This document shows positions 9,207 to 17,618 of a DNA stretch of 64,000 bases, piece after piece. This DNA is from Phyllobacterium zundukense (GTDB taxonomy: Bacteria > Pseudomonadota > Alphaproteobacteria > Rhizobiales > Rhizobiaceae). The stretch is taken from assembly GCF_025452195.1 (NCBI RefSeq), contig NZ_CP104973.1, positions 3,455,001 through 3,519,000 on the forward strand, given 5' to 3'. The position numbers were made by a program, and so were the translations under genes. Within the stretch, counting starts at the first letter, position 1, and every line of letters starts with the position of its first letter. The notes under the pieces are model-generated. The model made no database searches and was not told where the DNA came from. It saw only the letters and a list, made by a program, of their open reading frames with translations.

Positions 9207-10001
9207 TTACCAAAAGCGCTCACTAAACCGCATGGATGGCCAGAATCGGCTTTTCCCGAAGACGAAGGCTGTACGGCGTCCGGCCAAGAATCGGGCCAGC
9301 ACAATCGTGAATAGAAAGCCGACTGTATAACCAGCCATAACATCGGTCGGATAGTGAGCGCGGGCAAAGACGCGGGTCAAAGCGATGAACATCGTCGCCA
9401 GGATGATGGGCATCCGCCAGCGCGGAAACCACAGTGCGAGTACACCACCAACTGCGCCCATGGTGGTTGAATGACCAGATGGAAAACTCGCAAAATTATA
9501 TCCGGCTTCGAATGGCGAAAAACTGTTGGCCCCCAGTGTATCGATGAATTTTGGCCGCGCCCGGCCGATAAGAAACTTCGCGATATTGGTCAGAATCCCC
9601 GACAAGGCGATGGCCCAGAAGGCGAAGGTCGCCTGTGCATAGACGAGGCCAAAGCGGATACGCCTGTCTCTGGCAATATTCCCCCAATCGATGCCAATCA
9701 GGCAGACGCCGATGACGAAGGCCGGAATGAGATACCACTGCGACAGGCCGATATCTGTCAGATGCCGCACACCATTGAGGGGCTCGTAGGTCGACAGGCT
9801 ACGTGACAGGAGCGCGTCATAGGGATGAATCAGCAGAATGAGGAAGAAGATGAGAACGACAGCCATGAACATGCCGTTCGTCCACGCGGGTGGAGAACCC
9901 GGAAAAGCGGGAGAATTGATACGGCGCAGAAAGCGGACGACGGACTGACCGACCCGGCTCAAGGCGGATTGCGTTTGTCCCTGATTGCGTGGCTTCGTCA
10001 T
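9207..10001 (-). CDS. PAP2-superfamily membrane phosphatase, 264 aa
   Basis: Phosphatidic-acid-phosphatase-type enzyme acting on lipid phosphates or undecaprenyl pyrophosphate at the periplasmic face. All three PAP2 signatures are seen: KFLIGRARP, PSGHST and TRVFARAHYPTD (Thr in place of the usual Ser). About five to six hydrophobic segments are present, starting with FMAVVLIFFLILLI. The ATG at 10001 (MTKPRNQ) is preferred; the longer frame to 10112 starts inside palindromic repeat copy B. LpxE/LpxF-like lipid A phosphatase is possible but not provable here. Confidence 0.85.
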   Translation of the reverse strand: MTKPRNQGQTQSALSRVGQSVVRFLRRINSPAFPGSPPAWTNGMFMAVVLIFFLILLIHPYDALLSRSLSTYEPLNGVRHLTDIGLSQWYLIPAFVIGVCLIGIDWGNIARDRRIRFGLVYAQATFAFWAIALSGILTNIAKFLIGRARPKFIDTLGANSFSPFEAGYNFASFPSGHSTTMGAVGGVLALWFPRWRMPIILATMFIALTRVFARAHYPTDVMAGYTVGFLFTIVLARFLAGRRTAFVFGKSRFWPSMRFSERFW

Positions 10002-10070
10002 CTTGTCTTTCCAGTCAATCAGCCTGCTCTCCTGTTGCAACCGGCACGTGGTGGCATTATCGACATCTGC

Positions 10071-10213
10071 GAGACCGTCTGCAAATTCATCCCTGACGAT
10101 CATCTGATGCAATTTTCTGCGCTTCCGGTGCTCACGTACGATGTGTACGCTGCGCTCCGGTTCTCGAAAACCACATCAGCTGACACATCAGGGATGAATT
10201 TTCAAACGGTCTC
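10071..10213. repeat. Dispersed palindromic repeat, family 1, copy B
   Basis: Long palindrome between the divergent PAP2 and metC genes. Left arm GAGACCGTCTGCAAATTCAT pairs with the right arm (10188-10213, ending AAACGGTCTC). The inner core GCTTCCGGTGCTCACGTAC and GTACGCTGCGCTCCGGTTCT matches the other copies. The outer arms are unrelated in sequence to those of copies A, C and D but complementary to each other. It ends 33 bp before the metC start. Confidence 0.85.
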
Positions 10214-10245
10214 TGACAAGGCACATAAAATATGGAGGCGGACTT

Positions 10246-11421
10246 ATGGAGAAGCAACCGGGCAAGTTGGCGAAAGCCGGAATCAATACGAGGCTTGCCC
10301 ATGGTGGCTATGATCCACGCGACTATCACGGCTTCGTCAATCCCCCTGTAGTTCATGCTTCTACCGTGCTGTTTCCGGACGCGCAAACCATGGCTGATCA
10401 CAGCCAGCAATATACGTATGCCACGCATGGAACACCGACCACCGATGCCTTGTGCCGCGCGATCGATGAGTTGGAGGGCTCTGCCGGCACTGTTCTCGTT
10501 CCTTCCGGCCTTGCGGCAGTGACCGTACCGCTTCTGGCTTTCCTCGCGCCGGGTGATCATCTGCTGATGGTCGACAGCTGCTACGGCAATACCCGCCATT
10601 TCTGCAAGACCATGTTGAAGCGATTGGGTGTCGAGGTCGAGTTCTATGACCCGCTGGTTGGCGCCGGTATAGAGAAACTGATCAAGCCGAACACCCGCGT
10701 CGTCTTCACCGAATCGCCGGGCTCCAACACATTCGAAATCCAGGATATCCCGGCCATCGTTGAAAAGGCCCATACGGCAGACGCCATTGTCATGATGGAC
10801 AATACCTGGGCGACGCCGATCTATTTCAAGGCGCTGGACTATGGCGTCGATATCTCGATCCATGCGGCGACCAAATATCCCGCCGGTCATTCGGATATCC
10901 TGATGGGAACCATTTCGGCCAACGAGAAATGCTTCAAAACACTCGATGCGGCGCATTCGGCGCTCGGGCTCTGCGTGAGCGGTGACGATGCCTATCAGGT
11001 TCTGCGCGGGTTGCGCACCATGGGCGTGCGCATGGAACGGCATGCGGAAAGCGCGCTGGAAATCGCCGGATGGCTCGAGGCGCAGGACGGTGTCATCGAG
11101 GTGCTGCATCCCGGTCTTGAGAGCCATGCGGGAAACGCCTTGTTCAAACGCGATTTTTGTGGTGCCGGCGGTGTGTTTTCCATCGTCATCCAGGGCGGAG
11201 TTGCGCAGGCACAAGCCTTTCTCAACGCATTGAGAATTTTCGGCCTGGGCTATTCCTGGGGCGGATATGAAAGTCTTGCAGTGCATGTCCATCTCGGCGG
11301 CCGGGAGATCACGGGAAAGAATTACGCAGGACCGGTCATCCGGCTGCAGATCGGGCTTGAAGACAAGGCCGATCTTATCGCCGATATTGAAAACGGACTG
11401 GCCGCAGCAAAGGCGGTTTGA
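10246..11421 (+). CDS. metC: Cystathionine beta-lyase, 391 aa
   Basis: PLP enzyme cleaving cystathionine to homocysteine, pyruvate and ammonia in methionine synthesis. It is of the Cys/Met metabolism family. The PLP-binding lysine lies in ISIHAATKYPAGHSDILMG near residue 211, and the substrate-phosphate region SGLAAVTVPLLAF is near residue 90. The ATG at 10246 follows an ideal GGAGG. Length fits MetC, and a short-chain variant such as cystathionine gamma-lyase cannot be fully excluded. The promoter must lie in or beside palindromic copy B, since only 33 bp separate them. Confidence 0.9.
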   Translation: MEKQPGKLAKAGINTRLAHGGYDPRDYHGFVNPPVVHASTVLFPDAQTMADHSQQYTYATHGTPTTDALCRAIDELEGSAGTVLVPSGLAAVTVPLLAFLAPGDHLLMVDSCYGNTRHFCKTMLKRLGVEVEFYDPLVGAGIEKLIKPNTRVVFTESPGSNTFEIQDIPAIVEKAHTADAIVMMDNTWATPIYFKALDYGVDISIHAATKYPAGHSDILMGTISANEKCFKTLDAAHSALGLCVSGDDAYQVLRGLRTMGVRMERHAESALEIAGWLEAQDGVIEVLHPGLESHAGNALFKRDFCGAGGVFSIVIQGGVAQAQAFLNALRIFGLGYSWGGYESLAVHVHLGGREITGKNYAGPVIRLQIGLEDKADLIADIENGLAAAKAV

Positions 11422-11476
11422 AGGGATAAAAACAAGGTGATTTCAATCCGGGTGACATGACCGCTATAAGGGACAA

Positions 11477-11830
11477 ATGAAAAGGCTCGCCGCAATCCTC
11501 GCGCTTTTGACCACGCTCAGCATTGGCTGGGTTCCGGTATTTGCGGCGCCCGGCCGTCTGGCCGTGGAACTGGGTTTGCAGGATGTCGCGACCGGGGCTT
11601 CACAGGCTTTGGACCATGCTCGTCATTCCAGTGGCTGCGCCGGCAAACATCATTGCCCGAGAGAGGCCAAACAACAGCATCCTGCCGTGTGTGCGGCCTG
11701 CATCGGGGTACCGGCAATCACGTTTGTGGTGCCGGTTATCCCGCAACCCAAGATCATCATTCCGCGAGCCGGAGAATTGCCGCTTGTCGCGCTCGACAAT
11801 GCGCCGCTCCCGCGCCCTCCCCGGTTATAA
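11477..11830 (+). CDS. Small secreted protein with cysteine/histidine cluster, 117 aa
   Basis: Signal peptide MKRLAAILALLTTLSIG with cleavage near VFA-AP. The mature part has a Cys/His-rich patch (HARHSSGCAGKHHC) and a CAAC motif (HPAVCAACIGVP), followed by a hydrophobic stretch and a proline-rich end. It resembles DUF2946-type proteins often found near copper-handling genes, but that match is only by pattern. It lies 78 bp before a DUF305 protein, which supports a metal-related envelope role by inference. Confidence 0.65.
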   Translation: MKRLAAILALLTTLSIGWVPVFAAPGRLAVELGLQDVATGASQALDHARHSSGCAGKHHCPREAKQQHPAVCAACIGVPAITFVVPVIPQPKIIIPRAGELPLVALDNAPLPRPPRL

Positions 11831-11908
11831 TCGATCGTTCCTTTCGTTTTCACGCGCAGGTGAGCGGGCCGTAGCCTGCGCCGGTTTGACTGGCCCATGG
11901 AAAGATCA

Positions 11909-12298
11909 ATGATGAAAATCACATATATTCATAGCGCAGCACTGGTCTGTGCCCTCACCCTTGGCTCGCCGGTGCTGGCGCAGGATCACACAACCCACCA
12001 AACCAAGCCGCATGACATGATGGCGATGCCCAAAGGCGATCAAAGCGCACCCTCCAAGGCATTCGCCGAAGCCAATGCGAAAATGCACAAGGATATGGCG
12101 ATTCCCTTTACCGGCAATGCCGACAAGGATTTTGTGTCGGGCATGATCGCCCATCATCAGGGTGCCATCGATATGGCCAAGGTCGAGCTCGAATACGGCA
12201 AGGATCCGGAGATCCGCAAACTGGCCGAAACGATCATCGCAGCACAGGAAAGCGAGATCAATCAAATGAAAGACTGGCTCGCCAAGAACGGCGGCTAA
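11909..12298 (+). CDS. DUF305 family periplasmic protein (CopM-like), 129 aa
   Basis: Secreted helical protein of the DUF305 family; cyanobacterial CopM of this family binds copper. The signal peptide ends near VLAQ. The methionine/histidine-rich N-terminal part (HDMMAMPKGD) precedes the family hallmark SGMIAHHQGAIDMAKVELEYGKD near residues 75-100. GGAAAGATCA upstream supports the ATG at 11909. Metal binding is plausible from the His/Met content but not demonstrated. Only about half the length of the full ferritin-like DUF305 proteins is present, which is common in Rhizobiales. Confidence 0.85.
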   Translation: MMKITYIHSAALVCALTLGSPVLAQDHTTHQTKPHDMMAMPKGDQSAPSKAFAEANAKMHKDMAIPFTGNADKDFVSGMIAHHQGAIDMAKVELEYGKDPEIRKLAETIIAAQESEINQMKDWLAKNGG

Positions 12299-12303
12299 AA
12301 CTC

Positions 12304-12446
12304 AGAGCCCGTTCGAAACTCTGCTGCGGCGGTCATCTGACGCGATTTTCTGCGCTTCCGGTGCTCACGTACCTAATGTACGCTGCGCGCCGGTTCTCGA
12401 AAGCCACGCCATATGTCCCGCCGCAGCGACTTTCCAAACGGGCTCT
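12304..12446. repeat. Dispersed palindromic repeat, family 1, copy C
   Basis: Outer arms AGAGCCCGTTCGAAA and TTTCCAAACGGGCTCT pair. The core CTGCGGCGGTCATCTGACGC, GCTTCCGGTGCTCACGTAC and CGCCGCAGCGACTTT matches copies A and D. It lies directly after the DUF305 stop codon. Confidence 0.88.
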
Positions 12447-12454
12447 TAAACAAG

Positions 12455-12486
12455 AATCACCCGCCGGTTTTGGCCGGCGGGTGATT
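12455..12486. terminator. Bidirectional hairpin terminator
   Basis: AATCACCCGCCGG / CCGGCGGGTGATT around TTTTGG, a 13-bp perfect stem. It lies between the plus-strand DUF305 gene and the minus-strand gene ending at 12508, so it can serve both. T-rich tracts are short. Confidence 0.75.
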
Positions 12487-12507
12487 TTCACAAAACCATT
12501 TTCCAGT

Positions 12508-12846
12508 TTACTGGCGTATCTCGTTGGTTGCAGCGCGTTTCTGCAGGCTTAATTGCCAAAGACTATGGGCGGCATCGGCATAGGTCGATGACCCGATCCT
12601 GAATTCGGCGGAACGCAAAGGCAACAAATCCTCCACGACGGCAAGCGTGCGTGCGGGGAGGATATCCGTACAGGTCCATAGACGCCGGAACACGGCACTG
12701 ATCGGGACCCGTTTCTCGTTGACGTCAATCTGGGGCTCGTCACTGCCGAGTTCCCAATCCTCCAAGGCGTCAATCGCATCCTGAAAGGCATTGTGCAATA
12801 TGATGGGCGCATGGCCCTCATGAAGTGGGTGCAGCAAACCAGGCAT
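12508..12846 (-). CDS. Conserved hypothetical protein, 112 aa
   Basis: Not recognised. The ATG at 12846 has a very strong site (GAGGAGACAGGA) and is preferred to the longer frame from 12918. The protein is soluble and acidic in the first half (DAIDALEDWELGSDEPQIDV), with no signal peptide or membrane segment and a single cysteine. It stands alone between the terminator at 12455 and an AT-rich intergenic region. Confidence 0.6.
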   Translation of the reverse strand: MPGLLHPLHEGHAPIILHNAFQDAIDALEDWELGSDEPQIDVNEKRVPISAVFRRLWTCTDILPARTLAVVEDLLPLRSAEFRIGSSTYADAAHSLWQLSLQKRAATNEIRQ

Positions 12847-13180
12847 TCCTGTCTCCTCACTCTTGTGTTGCAACTGCCGGGGGCTCCCGGAAGTGGAATC
12901 ATAAGGGCGAGACGGCACCTATCGCAAGCCTAAACTGCTATACCATACTATTTTACTAGTCATTCTTGATTAAATCGAGTTTTCGCTACAGTTTTAACCT
13001 CCGTCATTCAACCAAGAACTGCACAGAATCATCCATGCCGTTGAATATACCGCATTTTTATGGAGAATTTTTCCTCTAGTTCTAATTATTGAGTTGCGCT
13101 GGTTTGACTGCATTGGTCTGTAACGTTAATAAGAACCACATTTTTCTTTATCGACCATTGTTTTGAACTGGACTTTTTCA
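12847..13180. other. AT-rich divergent promoter region
   Basis: About 334 bp between the divergent hypothetical gene and the FkbM methyltransferase. It is markedly AT-rich (around 12940-13150) compared with neighbours. No repeat, RNA gene or convincing open frame was seen; promoters for both genes are expected here. Confidence 0.5.
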
Positions 13181-14023
13181 ATGACCTATTTTCAACACAC
13201 GGCGGCATTCGAGCCGCGACCAGATTTTTCGGGCAATTTCATACAACGTCTCGGTGGTTATCTGACCGCCCGCATTCAGCCGCTGGCGGAACGTTTTCGT
13301 TGGTTCAAAGCAGCCGCATGGAGTGAGCTACGCAGCTCCGCCGACAGCCACATCGTCTTTGATGCATTACCGGAAAGCGATGTCGCAAAAGTTTGTCACA
13401 TCCTGTGCGCGACCGGATCATTTCGTGAAAATGCGGCGGTGCTGGAACTCGGCGCCGCATCGGGCGTACAGACCATCGAAATGGCAACGTGCGGTGCATT
13501 CTCGCATGTGCTTGCCGTCGAACCGGAGGCCATCAATTTTGCGGCCCTGCAGCGAAACGTCGAGGATAATGGCGTGCAAGACATGGTCTGCTGCTTCCCG
13601 GGAGCCGTGGGTATCATCGGTGGAATGACCAATTTCTACGTGGGCCGCGACGACAAGCAGCGAAGCGGCATGAAACAGCAGGGCCCCAACGATACCAAGA
13701 CCCGAATCCCGATCAACACTGTCGAAACCATCCTGCAGGACGCACGTGTTCCGCTGGAGCAGATCGGTCTCATATGGATCGACATCGAAGGTTACGAGGC
13801 CATCGCCTGCCTGTCCATGACCGGGCTCATGGAGCGCAATACTCCAATTTATGCTGTGCTTTCACCGGAACTGTATCACCGCGATCATGGTTCGAGTTTC
13901 GTCCGCTATCTCGCCACATACTATCGCCGCTGCGTCTTGCTGACGGACGCAGAACCCCGAATCGTCAATGTATCGGACATCCCCCTCGACCAGGGAAGCG
14001 TGCGCGTCCTGCTGATCGATTGA
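13181..14023 (+). CDS. FkbM family methyltransferase, 280 aa
   Basis: SAM-dependent methyltransferase of the FkbM type, which methylates hydroxyls on sugars or small molecules. The SAM site VLELGAASGVQTIEM lies near residue 88, the acidic residue of the second motif is in VLAVEPEAINF, and the conserved IWIDIEGYEA follows near residue 198. The ATG at 13181 is chosen over an in-frame TTG at 13163. The gene is solitary, without adjacent glycosyltransferases, so the substrate is unknown. A second FkbM gene lies at 23296-24108. Confidence 0.8.
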   Translation: MTYFQHTAAFEPRPDFSGNFIQRLGGYLTARIQPLAERFRWFKAAAWSELRSSADSHIVFDALPESDVAKVCHILCATGSFRENAAVLELGAASGVQTIEMATCGAFSHVLAVEPEAINFAALQRNVEDNGVQDMVCCFPGAVGIIGGMTNFYVGRDDKQRSGMKQQGPNDTKTRIPINTVETILQDARVPLEQIGLIWIDIEGYEAIACLSMTGLMERNTPIYAVLSPELYHRDHGSSFVRYLATYYRRCVLLTDAEPRIVNVSDIPLDQGSVRVLLID

Positions 14024-14112
14024 TGTCGAATCACTAAGTAGATGCTGCATTTTTCGCATCCATCTTGCCAAACTGGCGTCATTGCCGCATTCATGTCCCC
14101 GCTGTTCGCTAA

Positions 14113-14210
14113 AGCGTGTCGCGATCTTTCAGATTCGCCCCTGCGCTTTAGATCTTTGATTTTTTACGCATGCGTTGACGCAAAACCGCTGCACACTTGC
14201 GCGACACGCT
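14113..14210. repeat. Dispersed palindromic repeat, family 2, copy 1
   Basis: Outer arms AGCGTGTCGCG and CGCGACACGCT are perfectly complementary. The interior holds CGCTTTAGATCTTTGATTTT, then TACGCATGCGTTGACGCAAAACCG. The layout matches the element at 32077-32180. It ends 19 bp before the start of the lipoprotein gene at 14230. Confidence 0.75.
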
Positions 14211-14229
14211 CTGGCGAGGATATTGGCAC

Positions 14230-14556
14230 ATGACGACAAGGCACCTTCAGGTGATCATTCTTTCCGCGCTGCTCTCCGGCTGCGCAGGTATTCAAAGCCA
14301 GCTTGATAATGAAAAAATTTCATCCCTGCGTTATGACAGTGTCGCCTGCCCCGCACTTGTGGCGCAACGCAACCAGGCTGTAGCCGAGATCAGCCGGCTC
14401 ACCAATGGCCGCGGCTACCAGGATCCGAATGTGGTCACCGGCTTCGGCCCCTTCCTGCCCGATTATCGCACGGCAAACCAGAAGCAGGCCGGCGCCTTGC
14501 AAGGACAGGCCGATTCAATGACGCGGTCCATAGATCGCCGGAAATGCACCGGATAA
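14230..14556 (+). CDS. Putative lipoprotein, 108 aa
   Basis: The signal sequence ends in a lipobox LLSGC (lipidated Cys near residue 18). The mature part carries the segment SLRYDSVACPALVAQRNQAV and a helical region, so it is a small envelope lipoprotein without a recognised family. The ATG at 14230 is chosen because GAGGA lies upstream and the signal peptide begins there. The preceding 100 bp are a palindromic repeat, so its promoter is either within or upstream of that element. Confidence 0.7.
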   Translation: MTTRHLQVIILSALLSGCAGIQSQLDNEKISSLRYDSVACPALVAQRNQAVAEISRLTNGRGYQDPNVVTGFGPFLPDYRTANQKQAGALQGQADSMTRSIDRRKCTG

Positions 14557-14872
14557 TCCGTCACCAGGGTGTCGTGCTGGCATTGTTCGTTATCGCGGGC
14601 TTTCCTTCGTTGCGACGGTTTCACCCGATTTACGCCTGAAAACCGCAGTTTTCCAGGTTTGCGAAAACGGGGGCAAGCGGCGCTCTTGCAAGGGAGTGCC
14701 GCGCATTTCACAGCATGTCGATGATCCTCTGATCCGGATTTGAAAACCGGCGCTGCAATTCCAGTTGAATAACCGCAAAACTAAGCGTACACCTATTAGC
14801 TTAAGCGAATAAATTGCTTTCAGCCTTTCGGATAAGCCCGCTAGGTCAATTGTTCTTCTAAGGGAGTGACAA
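14557..14872. other. Intergenic region without recognised features
   Basis: About 316 bp. Open frames on the minus strand (14463-15066) are shadows: they have no ribosome-binding site and overlap the better-supported mini-gene at 14873. The last 100 bp before 14873 are AT-rich and probably contain its promoter. Confidence 0.5.
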
Positions 14873-15049
14873 ATGGGAGACGTGACGCTTCTTACCCCCC
14901 ATAATGCCTGCTGCGCTACACCGCAGATTCTGCAAAAAGTCCGCGAAGAAATGCCAAACAAGCCAACCAGCCCCAACAGGCTTTCGGACATTCTGAGACG
15001 AGCCAAAGGCGGTTTTGCGCATCGGCGTTTTAAACAGCATACGAAATAA
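14873..15049 (+). CDS. Small basic protein, 58 aa
   Basis: Unrecognised mini-gene. The ATG follows AGGGAG with ideal six-base spacing. The protein has a CC pair (HNACCATPQIL) and a strongly basic C-terminal half (LRRAKGGFAHRRFKQHTK), with no membrane segment. The opposite-strand open frame has no ribosome-binding site. Function unknown; a nucleic-acid-binding role would fit the charge but is speculation. Confidence 0.5.
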   Translation: MGDVTLLTPHNACCATPQILQKVREEMPNKPTSPNRLSDILRRAKGGFAHRRFKQHTK

Positions 15050-15399
15050 TCCGCGACGAAAGTCACGGCAAAATTAACATGAAGATCGCCGCGGCCGGGC
15101 TCCAGCGATCTTTTTGTATTTACCTTGTTATTTTTGTCCGCTTGCCTGCATGGCGGACTCGCCGCATCATATTCAGGTTTATTGCCCGTTGTCGGAACCG
15201 GTTATCGCTGAAAACATTTCAGGCGTGGCTGAAATTGATGGGGATTGATCCCACGATGCGTTTTCGAGCTAATTATATAGACAGAATTACTAAGTTGTTT
15301 TCGCCTTGGCGCTATGGCCTGATGCGATCCGAGCGGTAGTTTATCGCGGCTCGAAGTCCTCTTAATCACTGTTTTCATTGGCAGATGTGGGAGGCACCA

Positions 15400-15528
15400 A
15401 TGGAAGAGGATGAAAAAAAGGAAAAGGAGAATTATGCGCCCTACATGACGTCCATCTGGGGCTATCTCATAATCTTTTTGATCATCATACCAATTGTCTT
15501 GTATTTAGGCCGTCAGTTCGGAAGGTGA
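15400..15528 (+). CDS. Small single-pass membrane protein, 42 aa
   Basis: The ATG has a strong GGGAGG site seven bases upstream. A highly charged N-terminus (EEDEKKEKEN) is followed by one hydrophobic segment (GYLIIFLIIIPIVLYL). It ends six bases before a second small membrane protein, suggesting a two-gene unit. No family recognised. Confidence 0.6.
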   Translation: MEEDEKKEKENYAPYMTSIWGYLIIFLIIIPIVLYLGRQFGR

Positions 15529-15534
15529 ATTCTT

Positions 15535-15717
15535 GTGTCGTTAACGAGCTTCAACAAGAGGGCGAAGTCCCCTGCAACAATGACATATGCCCCATCGAAT
15601 GATGAAAACGGGTACGCAACCGATAATGGAATGAAGTTTTATCTGTACTGGCCGCCGGCGATGATCATGGTTCTGCTGGCCGTCGGAAGCTATGCAGTGG
15701 GAATGTATTTTTCCTAG
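15535..15717 (+). CDS. Small single-pass membrane protein, 60 aa
   Basis: GTG start at 15535 with AAGG about nine bases upstream; an internal ATG at 15580 is an alternative. A polar N-terminal half is followed by a C-terminal membrane anchor (WPPAMIMVLLAVGSYAVGMYF), so it is a tail-anchored topology. It directly follows the 42-residue membrane protein. No family recognised. Confidence 0.5.
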   Translation: MSLTSFNKRAKSPATMTYAPSNDENGYATDNGMKFYLYWPPAMIMVLLAVGSYAVGMYFS

Positions 15718-15723
15718 AACTTC

Positions 15724-16753
15724 CTATCGGCGGGGTGCTTCGTATTCAGGGACAGTACTGGTGGGCCCGAAGAAATATCTGTGCGGATCCTCCGCGATTT
15801 CTGAAACGCTGCGATCAATACCTTCAACCGTACGCCGGCTGTTCGAGATGAAGCGCTGTGCATTTTGTAAGGGTTGTCCCGTCAAATTGCCCAGATTGTT
15901 GAGCACGGCGACGAGCTGCGTGTTCAGGTCCTTGGCTTGCTTCTGATAGGATTGGAGCCTCGAGCGTATTTCGCTGGCCACGCTGTCCTTGTCGTCCGAA
16001 AGCTGCTTGTCGACCTTGGCCAACGTTTCATCGACGCGCATGGAAGATTTGTTTACCCGCGAGATGACATCGCGCGCGTCATTCATGAGTTCACCGACGC
16101 TGCGAGCCTTTTGGCCATATTCGTTTATCATTTCGGTTTTGCCGGCAAGGCCGTCGGTGAAAGCCTTGGCCTGCTGGATGCTCGCGAGCAACGGTCCACG
16201 CGTTCTCGCGACGTATTCTTCCGTGGCCGTCGTCGCCTTGTCGACGCGGTCGATCCAGTCCTGCGCAGTCTGCACCAGTGTCTTCAGGGACGATGGATCG
16301 ACGTCCATACGGGCAATCGTGTCTTCCTTGTCCGCCTCTTCCAGAAGCTTGGGCTCATAGGCCTTGCCGCCCGTCAACTCGAGGTGCGCTTGTCCGGCCA
16401 ATATTTCGAAGGCAAGCGTTGCCACGGTCGAGCGCGTGATCGGGGTGGTCGAGTCGATCTCAGTCTGAACGATAACGGCGTCGGGATTGGTCGAGATCAA
16501 TAAAGAGACGCTTTACCTCGCCGACCTTAAGGCCGTTGAAGAAGACAGGGCTGCGCGCGGCAAGGCCCGTGACGGAACCTGGAACCCTGATCTCCAGCGT
16601 TGACGTTTCCCGCGTATCGCCATAACGACCGACCCAGTAAAAGAAACCAAACGCCAGCACACAGACCACAAGGCTGAAAACCGCAACGAGAAAATAGTTG
16701 GCTTTGGTTTCCATCGATTTTAAGGCGACTCCGCGGTTGTATGAGTGATCCAT
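15724..16753 (-). pseudogene. MlaD/MCE family protein, frame interrupted by one extra base
   Basis: Inner-membrane-anchored, lipid-transfer MCE protein. The first part has a membrane anchor (YFLVAVFSLVVCVLAFGFFYWV) and the start of the MCE domain (LEIRVPGSVTGLAARSPVFF, then NGLKVGEV). The second part resumes the MCE domain (VIVQTEIDSTTPI) and ends in a long helical tail. The two lie in different frames. Removing one C from the CC at 16489-16490 (minus-strand GACCAAT to GACAAT) restores one 342-residue protein reading LFIDLDNPDAVIVQ. This is either a recent frameshift or a sequence error. No mlaE/mlaF permease or ATPase gene is adjacent, although such genes normally accompany MlaD. Confidence 0.8.
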
Positions 16754-16889
16754 TCATTACCGCCTCAAGGGACCGCAAATCAATGGCGAACCAATAATCC
16801 GAGACCAGCGCCTTGAGTTGACAACTGAAAAAAGAGAATGATGTTTGACGCCAGTAGACTGGTAAGCTGCATTTGATCGGGAGCGGATC

Positions 16890-17519
16890 ATGATGAACTT
16901 GACGATTTTGGCATTCGCATTGGTGTCATTCATCGGCATCGCAACGCCAGGGCCGACAGTGCTGCTGGCGCTGACAAACGGCTCGCGTTTCGGTATCAGG
17001 ACGGCATGCCTCGGCATGGCCGGTGCGGTGCTGTCGGATTTCGTCCTCATCGGTGCAGTGGCGCTGGGTCTCGGCGCCCTCCTCGCCGCGTCAGAATTCT
17101 GGTTCGCCATGGTCAAGTGGATCGGCGTCGGTTACCTCACCTTCCTCGGTATCATGCTGTTGCGATCCAAGGGAACGCTCGAGGTCCTGCATACGAGCGG
17201 CAGTGCAGGCTCTTCATCGCGAGCAGTATTTCTGAAGAGTTTCTTCGTCGCCGTCACAAATCCGAAGGGATATCTGTTTTTCTCGGCGTTTCTACCGCAG
17301 TTCGTCATGCCGGAATTGCCGCAGTTTCCGCAGTATCTGGCACTGGCGGTGACCTTCGCACTGATCGATTTTGCCGTCATGTTCGGCTACGCCGTTCTGG
17401 GTTCGCGTGCGGTGCGCCTGCTGAAGAAATCCGGTGCGCTGTGGCTCGACAGGATCTGCGGCGGTGCATTGCTTGCCCTCGCCGGTTCGCTCGCATTCTA
17501 TCGACGGGCGAACGCATAG
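16890..17519 (+). CDS. LysE family amino acid exporter, 209 aa
   Basis: Inner-membrane exporter of the LysE/RhtB family. The hallmark GIATPGPTVLLALTNGSRFG is near residue 20. About six hydrophobic segments follow, with the conserved NPKGYLFFSAFLPQFV near residue 125. GGGAGC lies five bases before the ATG at 16890. The exported amino acid cannot be predicted. It is transcribed divergently from the MlaD-type gene across 136 bp. Confidence 0.9.
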   Translation: MMNLTILAFALVSFIGIATPGPTVLLALTNGSRFGIRTACLGMAGAVLSDFVLIGAVALGLGALLAASEFWFAMVKWIGVGYLTFLGIMLLRSKGTLEVLHTSGSAGSSSRAVFLKSFFVAVTNPKGYLFFSAFLPQFVMPELPQFPQYLALAVTFALIDFAVMFGYAVLGSRAVRLLKKSGALWLDRICGGALLALAGSLAFYRRANA

Positions 17520-17551
17520 GTCCCTGACCCTGACTTACACCAAAATAATTA

Positions 17552-17608
17552 CCCGACGCGCAACTGTCATGAACGAGTCTTATGATTCCATTGATTCTGC
17601 GCGTCGGG
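17552..17608. promoter_or_regulatory. Inverted repeat between lysE-type gene and GNAT gene
   Basis: Eleven-base arms CCCGACGCGCA (17552-17562) and TGCGCGTCGGG (17598-17608) separated by 35 bases. It ends ten bases before the GNAT start, so it could be a weak terminator for the exporter or a leader structure for the GNAT gene. There is no T-run. Confidence 0.4.
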
Positions 17609-17618
17609 AAATTCAACA

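Noticed and set aside
10132..11292. 386-residue open frame antisense to metC
   Set aside because: Shadow of metC that starts inside metC and ends in palindromic repeat B.
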